In this document: positions 31,448 to 42,855 of the stretch, piece by piece
How positions within the stretch are numbered: position 1 is the first letter of the stretch
How the letters are laid out: every line of letters begins with the position of its first letter
From: Podospora bellae-mahoneyi
Taxonomy: Eukaryota; Ascomycota; Sordariomycetes; Sordariales; Podosporaceae
Direction: 5' to 3'
Assembly: GCF_035222275.1 (NCBI RefSeq)
Contig: NW_026946360.1
Span: 310,001-374,000 of the forward strand
DNA: 64,000 nt
Notes under the pieces: model-generated
Database searches by the model: none
What the model was told of the DNA's origin: nothing
What the model saw: the letters and a program-made list of their open reading frames with translations, nothing else
Program-made: the position numbers and the translations under genes

Positions 31448-34400
31448 TCACCTCCTCCAGCCCCAGAAACCACCACCGCCCGTAGCATTGGTGGCGGCAG
31501 GCGCCGTGGCGGCCTTCTGAGGGGACTCGCCAGGAGCAGGCACAGACGTCGGTCCGGTCGTCCCAGTAAGCCGACCAAACATGCCCATAGCTGCTGCCGC
31601 TGGCCCCCCACCGTCTGCCGTGCTGTGGTTTCGCTGCAGCGCTGGTGGTGTCTCGCCCGGAGCCAGCCCAAAGGCCTTCCGGAGCTGTTCCAGCTTCTGT
31701 CTCGCCTCCTCGGCTTCCTGTTTGGCGACAGCTTCGGCCGTCTTCGCCGCCGCGAGCTCGAGCAGAAGGGCATCACTCTCGCTGGTTGGGATAGGTGGGG
31801 GTGGGGGAGGAGCCACGACGTTCAGGGTGGAACCGGCTGAGTCCCGGTTGGACTTCTTCTGCATCGTCATCGACGACGCTCGCTTGTTGTAGTTGGGCGG
31901 GTGGGATGGGGTGGACCTGCTGCGGCCCAGCTTGAGCTCGCGGAGACCACTTGTACCCGCTGCCGTACCAATCTGGGGGAACCACTCGGTACTGGTCGCG
32001 TTAGAGGCTGGCGTGTCGGACGCCCTGGTCCGCATGCCATGTATCTGCCGCTCGAGGCGCTGCTTCTCCTGGTGTAAAGTTCGGACATGTGTGTGGCTCT
32101 CCCTCAGTTGCTCCTTCAGAGAGGAGACCTCCTGCTCCGCTTCATGAATCTTGCGTTCGTGCTCTCGAGACCTGGACACCTCGTGGGATAACTGTTCTTT
32201 CGCCCGAGCCAGCTCGTCTCGAAGTTGTGATTTGGTCTGCGCCATGGACGACCGTCGGTTGACCACCGAGTCGCTGAAGCGAAGCTCGACGATATCGAGC
32301 AGGTCAGATAGCTCCTCCGAGGTGGGCTTGACTGTCTCGTCACCCTCTTCCGAGGTTGGCTCAGTCGAGGCATCTCGAATGGTGTCCTCGCTATCGACAC
32401 TGGACGACAATGCCGCCGAATCCTCGGCGCCCGCCTTTTTGCGCAGGCCGTCCAGCAACGATCGCACTGCCTTTCTGTCCTCATCGCGGTCTTCCTTTTC
32501 CTTTTGTAGCTGGCTGGCCAACAAGGCATGGTTCCGTTGAAGTTCGCTAAGGGCTGTGAGCAAGTCTTCAATCTGGCTGTGAAGTTGCTTGTCCTCCTTG
32601 CTGTTATTGGCGCCGCTCGAGAAGACGGCGGGCGATGTCTTTTGCGGCGCGCCCGTCACGGTTGAATCGTCAGCGGAGCTGTCCCGCGAGACGGACGTTG
32701 CTTCGGTAGATACGGAGCTGAGGACGCTAGCGGCAGATGAAGTAGTGGACGAGCCAACCTCCATCGAGTTGAGGGTGGATGCCAGGCTCTGCTTCGACGT
32801 GCTTCGCCGAAGCATGCTCAACGGACGCGACACGGCGCCCAGGCCGGGATTGAGCGTGTTGGTAGTGGTGTTAGCAGTACTGGTGTTGCTGGATGCGGAG
32901 GCGGCTGCCGCAAACGTGGCAAATCGCGGTGTTGAAGAGGAAGCCCACAGGCGACCCAGAAAACGGGAGGCTGCGGTGGTAACATCCGACACCTGTTGCG
33001 CTGTTGCATCTGTGGCACGGGGATTGGCGCTTGGGCTAAGGTTAGCTTCTCTGTACCCCTGCTCCAAGGCTGCCAACCGGGCCTTGGTGACAATTTCAGA
33101 GAGCGCAGCAAAATCCTGGACAAATTCGTCGGCGTTGTAGTTGTAGCAGTCCCAGAGCCCGCGCGATAGGAGCAGATGCATCACGTCCTCGAGCTCGGTG
33201 CAGGCCAGGATGCGCGCCTGGTTCTTGCGCATGAGCGACAAGGCGACTCGCATGATGGTCTCTGACGCCCCCTCGGCAAAGATCACATCGTAGATGCGAA
33301 ACAGCATGGGCAGGGGGCACGTTACGGCGAAGAAGGAGAGGAACCACTGTGAAACATAGGCGGGTTCGACTTGCAACTCGTCCAGATGCGTCGACAGAGT
33401 GGGCAGATGCTGGCGCAGCAGCTCTCTGAATTGGTAGATGCGGACATGTAGCCCTGACAGATCGGGAACGAAACAATGGCGCAGATCGTAGTTCTCCATC
33501 AACCTAGTTTTGAGTGCCTTAGTTAGTCCAAATACTCCGGACGAATCGGTACGATTCCTGTTCCCTTACCTGACCAGAACACAGAATGCCTGCTTGTCGC
33601 CCATGTGCATGAGCAAGGGGCCGACCAGAAAGGCGAGCCCTTGGCAGTACCCAATCTTGGTGTCATAGAGACTGAAGCACTTGAGCACCCGACCGAGCAT
33701 TCGTTGGCCATCGCCTTCGGGATCCCTAAACATGTCCACACCTGGAAAGCTTCGTCCAAGATCCTTGCTGATGACGCCCTCATAGGGGCTAGACTCGCCA
33801 GACAACCGTTCGAAAACCTCTTCCAGGGCACTGTCGCGGGCGCCGGCCATGCTCTGCCAGACAACACCCCGCAGCGGCGGTGGGATGCCCTTCCTGACCT
33901 TGTTGGACAACAGAGTCGGCAGGCGAGCAGCCGTTTGCTGAGGGTCTTTGACCAAGGCGAGGTAGAACTCAAGCTCGGTCATGGGCGTCGGCGGCAACGT
34001 CGAATACCGGAGGGCTGGAGGGGTCGGCCCGGTGACCATTTTCCGAAGCTGTGCCATCGAGGGCGGCCTCGGGTGGCTCTCTCGCAAGTGTTGCTGTCGC
34101 TCAATGATCTTGACCTTGATGCTCTTCGGATTGGTTGCGATTCTGTTGTTTTCTTGTTCCAGCCGAGCAAGCAGCGAGGCGGTGGACTGTAGAAAGAAAG
34201 TCTTGTGTTAGCCTCGAGCAAAACAGTGCAAAAGAAATGTAGCTGTGATGAGACAGTAGGACGGTGTGGAACGGTGAGACAGTCCAAAGACACGGGAGAA
34301 TTTGATCCTCGTTGCTCAGTGCAAGTCGCTCGTTTCCTGGGACTCTTTTGTGATTCGGCTTTGCACCTACCGCTTGTGCGTTCTGTTTGTTTCTAGCCTC

Positions 34401-34820
34401 CATATCTTCTGTCGCCTGAAGTTTGTCCCAATCAACCGCGTCGGAGCCAGAACTCGACCTCGAATCATTGGCAACATCATCCGAGCGTCCGTCCTCAGCT
34501 TCGCCCAGCTCATCTTGCAAGCTGGGTCCCTTCTTCTTGCGAGTATCGGGTTCGAATATCTCCGATTCACTATCGTCATCGTCATCGTCCTCCTCGTTCA
34601 GTGTTTCGGCCATGGTCTTGCTCGGGGCGTACTCGGCTTCATAGCGAGGAGGGATTGTGCTCGGCGGGACGGCTGTGTTCACCGTCAGGGAAGGGGGTTC
34701 GGAAAGGCGAACTGTCACGAGCGAGTCGTGGTCTCGCGCCTTTTCCTGCATCTCGAGAGGGATCGGCTCGGAGGTGGTTCGCTCGTGGCCCGTCTCGTTC
34801 GTCGTCGGCGTAGTCGCCAT
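31448..34820 (-). CDS. TBC-domain Rab GTPase-activating protein, Gyp5-like
   Basis: Three exons: 34820-34371, 34186-33570 and 33503-31448 (1040 aa). The head is acidic and Ser/Pro-rich (NEEDDDDDDSESEIFEPD). A short coiled-coil (SLLARLEQENNRIATNP) precedes the TBC domain at about 245-480. It carries both catalytic fingers: arginine in ISKDLGRSFP (R295) and glutamine in GYCQGLAF (Q332). A Ser/Thr-rich linker, long coiled-coil segments (LHSQIEDLLTALSELQRNHA, RLERQIHGMRTR) and a terminal coil before GGGGFWGWRR follow. Layout matches yeast Gyp5/Gyl1, GAPs for Ypt1/Sec4 in polarised secretion; the Rab partner here is inferred. The start at 34820 has a strong context (GCCATGGCG), but in-frame Mets upstream (34832, 34976) remain possible. 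Confidence 0.9.
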
Positions 34821-37031
34821 GGCTGGCTTCATAATCTTCCGCGTGCTCGGCAGCCGCTGCTGCTCATCTCTCTCGATTCGGTCGAGCTCCATCCCGAAGC
34901 CTCGACCCTCCTGATCTCCCACAAGCTGGTGCAATTGTTCCAAGTTCCAAAAGACAGGAAGGAAATACTTGGCCAATTATCTAGCCCAAAACCGAAAAGA
35001 GTCGCTCAATGGTGCTGTCCCTGGTCCGTTCCGAGGAAAAGCAGCTCTTCCCTGTGAATATGCCCCCAAAATTTCCAGTTGGTGAATGGCCAACAACAAA
35101 AAAAAAGGCACCAACTGCCCCCAAGGCCTCGTTTGTTCGTTTCGTATGATTAGGAATTAGTGATTAGGTTCCTTTTCTCGGCTTTGCCGCCGTCTGGTCT
35201 CGGCTGTCCCTGGTTCCTCCCAAAGTTTTTTGTTTGTTCGGCCTTGCTTCTTGTTCCAGAAGAGTTCGGAGGCGGACGTCGGAGCTTGAATAGGGAAAGA
35301 ATAGAGACTGAAGGGGGGCACGGTACGGCAGGGATGGCTTTGCAATGGGCGACAAGGCGGGAAGGCGAGACCGCGTGAGAAGTGAGAGAGTCGGTCGAGA
35401 TCTTCAAGACTCCGAAGTGACCTGTTTCTTGGCACGCGACACTGTTGATGGGGCTCTAGCTGTTCTTTGAAGGTTTCATCGAGGGGGCCGACGATGCTGA
35501 AACAGTACTGTGCGATCACAAGGTGACCCGCTCCCCACGCCTGCAACACTTGGTAAACACAGCAGCAGCGGAGCCTAAAGCTTCAGAAACTTTCGCCAGA
35601 GAGGACCGGCACTGCAAAGGAGCGACGAGATATGCCGAGTGGAGAGCAGCGATAACGACACGATGTGAGCTCGAGAGGGAGAGGCAGGAGCAGAGCAGCC
35701 GCTCACGATCGAATCGAAATGGGATCAACTGCGAACCGTGGTGGCCCGGCTCAGCTTGGCGAAGAGGCAAGACCCCGAACCCCTGGATTTCATGGATCAA
35801 TGCAAGATGATTGGATGCTTTCTTCTTCCCTGGTTCACGCGCGCTCTCTCACTGGTCCAATGGGGAAGCGCGACAGCGGGGCATTATGAATTGGCTGCCA
35901 TTTCATGAAGGGTGATTCCTCGATTCAGACCTTATCATCACCACTCACCAGTCAGGGGTTTGTTGTCGTGCCATAATTGTGCCTCCCTATTGATGTGGCC
36001 CAAATTTATTTGGGCAGCACAGTTCTGTTGGAGAAGGGAGCTCCTGCTCCCGAACACAAAGAAATAAAATATCATCCAATGGCTGCCGTTGAGAACTGGT
36101 GAGCTACCAAACTGCTACCAATCAGAGTAGGCGGCTGGGAAAGGGAAGCTTTCATCCCGCTCATGCATGCATGCTGCAGGCGGACCAACTCGCATCTTTG
36201 GCTTCAAGACTCGCGATGTGCCAACTGCAGATTCCACCGCTACTCTTCTTCCCCTCCGGCTGTCCCAAGGTACAGCCAAATATGAACAACGGGTCGCTGA
36301 AGGCCGCCGAGTAACAAGCCCAGTGCAGTCAAACGTCCCCGCAACCAAAAATTCGGGTTTCTCTTTGGTGGCCTTTGTTCATCGGGCCTGGCCCTTGACC
36401 GCATTTGCCGCACAAGTCAAGAGTGTGGGAGGAGACGTAGTCTTGGGCTCAGACATCGGATGACATGTGTTATGTTCCCACGTTGCGTGACTGGATCTCG
36501 GGGACTATTCACAAGCAATGATGGTCCCAATGAGAGATCGCCGAGGCCTTTAAAAACAAATGTCCAATCTGGCCCCTTCACAGCAGTGGTCGGCAAGGTT
36601 GGCAAAAAATACCACCCATACTATTATATAGATCTATAACAGTCGAGTCATCGAACGCCCCTGCTTTTCATTGTCTATAATGTTGTGTCCCATGAATACG
36701 CACAGCCTATGATTACAGAAATACACATAACCAACCCACTCCTTTGCCCACTTCGCATTCCGCCGTGTTCAAACTCCGCCAAAAGATCAGTCTTACTCCC
36801 ATAACACCATTTGCAACTGGCGCTTTACACTATTGATCCAAGACATGATCGCAACAGAAAATAGGGAACACATGTGGAAAGGACCCGGACACGCAACCGT
36901 GGACACGCTGTCACGCTAATATATACCCCGGCCTACTCTTTCTTTGACCCACGGTATAACTTTTCGCCTGGTACACGCCCCTCTCAACACCTATCACATC
37001 ACAATCGTACAGCTTTGGTTCCTAGCTCGCG
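34821..37031. other. Intergenic, 2.2 kb, no gene seen
   Basis: RabGAP promoter side and 3' flank of the glutamine-rich gene. Frames found here (for example 35157-35549 minus and 36167-36463 plus) look random. A/T-rich around 36600-36720. Confidence 0.45.
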
Positions 37032-38313
37032 TCACTGGCCAGCAGGCTGGGTTTGCAAAAGAGGGCCTGGACTGTTGGCCATCTGAGGTGTCCTGTAAGC
37101 CGTTGGACCAGGAGCAGGGCTGCTGTGGTTCGAGCCAAATCCTGTAGCTTGGCCTGGGCCTTGAGCTTGTGTTTGGGCTTGAGCCTGTGCTTGCGCTCGA
37201 GCATACGCATTAAGTTGCCCGTTGGGGATCGCGCCAGGAGCAGCAGGATTGAAACCCGGCCTCATAGCTGGTGACGCTTGAGAACCTGGTTGCTCTCTTT
37301 TAGGGTCGACACCAGGAAAGAGTGCCTGAAGCTTAGCATAGAGTTGCTTGAGTCCCTCAATTCTCTGAAGGCGATCGGCGCTTGGATCCAGCGGTCGTTC
37401 TAGTACATCGTCTGGAGAAGCCGGGGGTAATTTAAGCTTCAGGGTCTTGCTAAGTGGTGGGGCTGTCAAGAAAGGAGCCGGGAAAACGGCAGTAGCTGGA
37501 TTTCTTTGGATGGATGATTGATACTGGAAGTTCACTTGAAGCCTCTTCATGCAGCTGGGCAACAATAGGTTAGATCAACTCCTTGCGGTCTGTCCAAGGG
37601 TAACATACTGGTTGTAGTCTTCCTTCACCAACCGTTCCTGCTCAGCATAATCTACTCCAGCTTCCGGAGCCGATTGTGCTTCCTTCTTCAATTCGAGCTG
37701 GGCGTTGGACAGCTGCATGGATTCGTAGAGCAGTTCCGTATTGATGTCGAAAAGAATCTTGACCCGCTCTTTGTCCTGCGGGTCTCCACCGGGACTTTGA
37801 GGCGTTGACAACCTCGAAGTACCATTTACTTGTTGACCCTGTCCATTAGCGGGAAAGGTTGGCGTTTGAGGCGTCATAGCTGCTGAGCCAGACTGCTGCT
37901 GCTGCGGTTGACCTTGGGGTGGCTGCTGCTGCTGTTGTTGCTGTGGTGTTGGCGGCTGCTGGGGCTGTTGTAACTGCTGGGATGGTGGCTGTGGAGTTTG
38001 AGATTGAACTTGAGCCTGAGGCTGGACTTGGGTTTGGACTTGTTGTTGTTGTTGCTGTGGTGGGAGAGGTTGGGATGGCTGACTCGATTGTTGAGATGGC
38101 GGTTGTCCCTGCTGTCCCTGTGGTGGATTCGTGGGCGTCTGACTCCGTGAGTTGCTCTGTGTCTGCTGAGGAGTACCATATTGAGTTGGCTGGGAAGCCA
38201 TTGAAGTAGCCGGTGTGTTTTGCGACGGGTTGAAAGGACGCTGAGGAGTTGAGGTGGGCATCCCGCCTGCATTCGGGCGGTTTGGATGCATACGCTGCAT
38301 CATAGGTTGCTGT

Positions 38314-38357
<44 letters not shown>

Positions 38358-39053
38358 AAGACCAGCATTCAGCTGATACTGGTTCATCGGCCCGCCCATC
38401 ATAAAGTTGGCTGGAAGCTGCGGCTGAGGGGCCGCTGAAGAAGGTATTCCAGCTCCGTACGGCGAGGAAGTAAAGGGGGCCTGGTAAGCCACTGTCGCGT
38501 TACTGGCGTCAGTCTCCGTGGTGACATGAAGAGTGAATGGTAGGTTGGCAGTGTATGAGTGTGGGAGTGACACGGAATGGGCTTCGGATGTCGAGAGGCG
38601 TTGCGGCAACTGCCGAGCCATGGCTCTCAGGTCACCACGCGCGAAGGTCTCTGTCGGGTAGGACAAGGACGACAAGGAAACGGGCAGAGAAGGAAAGTTT
38701 GCCAGACTGACGGGTGGCTGGACGTCATACGTAGGAAAGGCATAAAAGGGGGGCTTACTCTGACCATTGGCACCAATGTGCGGCATGGCGGCATTCTGCA
38801 TCATTCCTGCAGGACCAGCACCTCCCATCATGGCCGGGTTATTGTGACCTCCAGGAAACGGGCCGCCCTGACCATGTTGTATGGGGAATTGTTGTTGCTG
38901 TTGCTGCTGCTGCTGCTGTTGCGCGTTATACATCATCTGCTGTTGCTGCTGCTGTTGTTGTTGTTGTTGTTGCTGCTGTCCCTGGTTTGGTGAAGGCTGC
39001 AATTGCGCGCCCTGCGGTGGGGCGCCGTTAAAGCCATACTGAGCTGAGTACAT
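37032..39053 (-). CDS. Glutamine-rich nuclear-type protein, function unknown
   Basis: Two exons, 39053-37609 and 37554-37032, with a 54-bp intron (655 aa). Polyglutamine tracts near residues 25-55 and 240-260 and a Gln/Pro/Ser-rich middle flank ordered parts: PPFYAFPTYDVQPPVSLANF (about 105-125) with a Ser/Leu-rich block, and a helical segment ERVKILFDINTELLYESMQL, followed by NAQLELKKEAQ (about 430-470). Exon 2 starts CMKRLQVNFQYQSSIQRNPA and has a Pro/Leu segment, APPLSKTLKLKLPPASPDDV, then IEGLKQLYAKLQALFPGVDP. Low-complexity Gln with short conserved helices is common in fungal transcription and chromatin-remodelling subunits, and I suspect a SWI/SNF- or Mediator-type accessory role, but no family is firmly recognised. 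Also known informally as 'glutamine repeat protein' in related fungi. Confidence 0.75.
38300..38358. repeat. Imperfect CTGTTG hexanucleotide repeat (polyglutamine)
   Basis: About nine CTGTTG units on the plus strand, coding for CAA/CAG glutamines on the minus strand. The regular CAACAG alternation favours slippage by 6-nt units, so tract length may vary between strains. A second, less regular tract lies at 38886-38986. Confidence 0.85.
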
Positions 39054-40560
39054 AACTTTCTATCAGGCTGAGGAGACTCGAGCCAAGAAACAGGGCAAGG
39101 CGACAGAGGAGACTTCCCGAGGGGGGTACGCCAGGGGAAACGTGAGCGGCGGATGGAACGGCGATAGACGTGTCGTGGACCAGATCAGTGGTTGCGGCTG
39201 CCGGTGTGGGGTAGGGCCATCAACATGAACTTCCAACTTTTGGTATCTTTCTCCGTTAACGACAGACTTGTGACAGCAAGTACCTGGGTCCCCAGTCCAC
39301 CGAGATGTGTACGGCTGGGATGTGACGGCAGGTATGTCTCTAACGCAAAGCGCGGAGCCGACCAGGCAACTCAGTCAGGATGAGATGGTTTGTAATAACG
39401 AACGCGATCGAGAGCGGATGGGGATTGGGTGGGCAATCCGAGAGCTTCTCTGCGCGTCTGCCGCTGTGCCCCAACAATACCAAGAGGCAGCACCCAAGCA
39501 AAGACCAGCTGGCCAGTGGGGAGGCGCGGAATTGCTACGGGTAGACAGGCTATCAAACGTCTGAACCGCCAGACAAAGATGCGATGGACCGGACCGATAT
39601 TGGATTCCAGGTTGGTCTATGCCCACCTGTGTGTCGCGATCCTTTTTGGGATGAGACTGATGGAGAGATCCCTCCTTAACCCCTGAGAGGTGGCACTGGG
39701 GGTGACAAGCAACCGGAGATAGGTAACGAGGGAAACCGGGGGATTGGGCAACTATAGGGCCGACGCCAGAAAAAGGGGGGGGCGCTGCCCGAAGCACAAA
39801 GGTTAAAGTGAAAATAAGTTTATGTAGGGCAAATGGCTGCTAGGAATGGCTGTTCTTTGCGTATCAGTCGCGCTGGGTGGCAGGCGGGCGTCCTGTGGGC
39901 GACGGGTGTTCGGAGAGGGGGAAACCTGAAAGTTTTGCGTGTTGCGAAATCACGGGACCCGAACCGCACACGGCAAGGGCCCCAAAATTTGTGGGTCCAG
40001 CCTTCAGACGACAGCCACGCTAATCCAGATTCGTCTCTTATGCGACCCTAAATGTGGATACTTCTGCATCCACCAAGACAGACATCACCGAGAATGGCCC
40101 CACACTCCACCAGGACGGATGTACATAACTTGGACTTGAAGGTCGAGGTTGTGTGATCTGAGCTCGAAAGGCCGCAGATCTGGATGCTAAGAGTACTACT
40201 ATCTTATGCTGAGAATAACATATATGGATCATCTGGACGACCCTAATCGCCTCTCGAGTCTTGTCTTCGTAAGCAGGTGAATGCTGACCAAATAAGAGTT
40301 AGGTAGTTGGTTTTGGCTTCACTTTAAACGTTCAAGTTGCATTACAAGCCAGCGAGGTAGGCATCGTGCCTGAGGGTGCTGGTACCCTGTAGCCTGCTGT
40401 TCATCGGTCTTGGTGGGTACATAGTGCCCTCTCACACCTCTCTCCTCATTGAATTGATCGTTTACAATTGTCATGTTTGATGAACCATTCTCTCCTGATG
40501 AGGATCATTGTATATACAAGTATGCATTTAGTGCTCCTCTGCGTTTTGTCCTTTCGTCCT
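39054..40560. other. Intergenic, 1.5 kb, no gene seen
   Basis: Promoter side of the glutamine-rich gene and 3' flank of the esterase. Short frames on both strands (for example 39375-39797 minus) are not coding-like. No repeat structure noticed. Confidence 0.45.
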
Positions 40561-41662
40561 TTATTTCCTTCCATACCGGGTTCCGTACTTGGACTTTCCT
40601 GAAACAACATCAAGGAAGTGGTCCGCAATGATTTCATCTATACAACAGAATTAGCACATGTATGACCCTCAAATGGTAGGGGCTCAGCTCACCTGTCTTG
40701 CTCGAAGGATGCAATTCATCGTACCACAAGAAACCAGACAGGCCACCGAGAGCTGTCTGGTCGACACAGTCACCCCCAGTCGACGAGCAATGGCGGTAAT
40801 AGCCCGTTACGTTGTAGGGAGCGTCCAAGAAGCTCTGTGGTTGGTTGTAAATGTCGACCAACAAGCTGTGAACATCGAAGAGGTCAAAAGTTGCCTTCGG
40901 CCAACGCGACTTGATGGCCACTTGAAATGGGACGCCGTAGTCAAAGATAGTGTTGACGTTTGTAGTGTATTGCTTGATCTTTTGGCCGTACTGTGTGACG
41001 TTATAGTTCGTCTTGGTGTTCCAGAACTGGCTGTCTCCAGTCCCACCATTGTCCGGGTGTGCGTACAGCGGCGAGAGCTCAAGAGGGGCTTCGTTCAGCA
41101 GAACGAACCGTCGGCCTCCCGTCTTGTAGATGGTATCAAATACGGACCAGATGCAGTCCACGAAGTCGGAAATCGTGGTCCCGGGAGCTTGGGAGTCAGA
41201 AAGGAAGGCATCGAAACCGAGATCGTTGGTTCCGATCCACAGGGCATACACCGTATTCTCGGGTGTCCGGTTAGGGAAGATGGACTTGAACTTGACATCT
41301 GCTGTGAAAGATGGGATTTCATCTTCTAGCACTGAAGGGAATGACCGGCCGATGAAAGCAAAATCACGCTCGACGATCTTGTTGGAACATGTCGCGCCGC
41401 TGACAGCATAGTCGATGAGCCTGGCACCAGCATCCTGGGCCGCAAACTGAGCCCATGTGAGACCACCGCTAGCCGTCGTGTTTGACACCGAGTGATACTG
41501 GCCCGGGGGAGGTGCTTGCCCGCCATTGTTGATGTAGTAGCCTAGACGGCCGTTGTCGGTATAACTGTCGCCAAAGGCGACCAGATTGTCGAAGGACTTG
41601 CGGCCACGGCTGGCGGCCGCAATAGAGGCAGAGGCGCCGGCGAGAATGATAGAAAACCGCAT
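40561..41662 (-). CDS. Secreted GDSL/CE16-type acetylesterase
   Basis: Two exons, 41662-40693 and 40637-40561, with a 55-bp intron (348 aa). A signal peptide (MRFSIILAGASASIAAAS) is followed by block I, FDNLVAFGDSYTDNG, with catalytic Ser33. Block III is WIGTNDLGFDAF and block V is YDELHPSSKT, with Asp315 and His318 completing the triad. Order and spacing match fungal CE16 carbohydrate esterases, which remove acetyl groups from the ends of xylo- and manno-oligosaccharides outside the cell. There is no cellulose-binding module. The short second exon (DEIIADHFLDVV and a basic end) completes the family C-terminal helix; without splicing the protein would end in an unrelated tail. It is divergent from the histidine gene. 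Confidence 0.9.
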
Positions 41663-42490
41663 GGCTAGCCGTGGGATGACGTGTGCGCGAGAGGACAAAA
41701 CAGCAACGCCAATAGAAACATCGACAACGGGGCCATGACAAGCATTTTATGTGCCCAGCAAAGGGTTGCTGGGCAATCTATCGTCCCATTCACCCGGTAC
41801 AGGGAATACTATTCCGCTGCAGGCTATATTGCTGTCCCACCTACGCGAGGAGACGGGGGTGACATCGGCTCGGGATGGGAGGTCCGGGAATGGCGGCCGG
41901 GCGACTAGTCCGGACCACCCGCATCGTGATGAGCAAGGCGAACGAGGATTCAACACCATTTCTCAGGAGTTCAAAGCGAAAAGACCCGAGAATTTGTCAG
42001 TTAGCCTATGGGAATGCTGAGTCGGCACGGTGTTGGCCTGGTAACATGACACAACTTGCAAGTTGTGACGGGTGAGCTCGTCTTGGGACTCGATTGAACT
42101 GAGGTGGGCGCACAGCAGGAGGGCGAAAAATGTGAAGTGAATTTTTGTTGGCGCTAGCATCTGAAGCAGTTCTAACAAAGCATAGAAGGCTGGGGTGATG
42201 CGTAGAGAATGGGTATGCTGATGGGAAGGCTCTGGGCGGGGGACAAGATCCCCGACTGCTGCTCATCACGAATTGGCCAATCATCGTCAAGGATTGCACC
42301 GGCTGAATGGTAACAACCGAAGACCTGATCAAATATTCATGTGTCGTCTGGCACTGTTATGGAGAGGAAAATCTGACAACTGAATCGGCAGACTTGCAAG
42401 AGTTGTAATCCACTTAATAATGTTTGATTGCAGTAATTCACTTGTTCTCGCTTTCTGGTATTTGGATGTGAGCGACACTCATAATTGTGT

Positions 42491-42521
42491 GAGGGTTGGG
42501 GCTAGGGTTAGTTAGGGTGGG
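42491..42521 (+). promoter_or_regulatory. Telomere-like TTAGGG box
   Basis: The stretch reads GGGTTGGGGCTAGGGTTAG followed by TTAGGGTGGG, two TTAGGG-type units with flanking variants. TTAGGG is the fungal telomere repeat and also the binding site of Tbf1-type promoter factors. It lies about 340 bp upstream of the histidine gene. It could be a factor site or a scar of end-joining; chance is possible at this length. Confidence 0.4.
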
Positions 42522-42729
42522 AAGAATCAAGGCTGGTGAAGCGATCATCAAATTGTTGTTGGAAAGGTGACGAAATCAATGATGATCAGGAGATCGATTT
42601 ATTTCACTCTGGCTCTTATTTCTGTTCGAAAACAGCTGCGTCGTCGTCAGCTTCAAAAATTACCTCTGTTGGGATGGTTTGTTTGGAGGGCCCGCCTTCC
42701 GGAACCGGGGCTGCAAAGATATTTCGCCC

Positions 42730-42735
42730 TGACTC
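42730..42735 (+). promoter_or_regulatory. CPC1/Gcn4-type site TGACTC (1)
   Basis: TGACTC, the core bound by the amino-acid starvation factor Gcn4 (CPC1/CpcA in filamentous fungi), 121 bp before the histidine-gene start. Confidence 0.6.
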
Positions 42736-42746
42736 CTTGCCGTTAA

Positions 42747-42752
42747 TGACTC
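42747..42752 (+). promoter_or_regulatory. CPC1/Gcn4-type site TGACTC (2)
   Basis: A second TGACTC 17 bp after the first, same orientation, 104 bp before the histidine-gene start. Paired sites at this distance fit cross-pathway (general amino acid) control. Confidence 0.6.
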
Positions 42753-42789
42753 CTCAACCTCACTTGAGCGCAACTCACTGGGAACGCAC

Positions 42790-42797
42790 TATATAAG
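42790..42797 (+). promoter_or_regulatory. TATA box of HIS5
   Basis: TATATAAG, 59-66 bp upstream of the start codon and 37 bp after the second TGACTC. Clear TATA boxes are not common in this window. Confidence 0.6.
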
Positions 42798-42855
42798 GAC
42801 ATTTGAAGATCAAAAACTGTGTTTACCTCATCATATTTGGCGATCAACACTCAAA

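Larger units (their letters stand above)
41663..42855. promoter_or_regulatory. Divergent promoter region, esterase / HIS5
   Basis: 1.19 kb between divergent starts. It carries the telomere-like box, two CPC1/Gcn4-type sites and a TATA box listed separately, all on the histidine-gene side. No open frame here looks coded. Confidence 0.5.
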
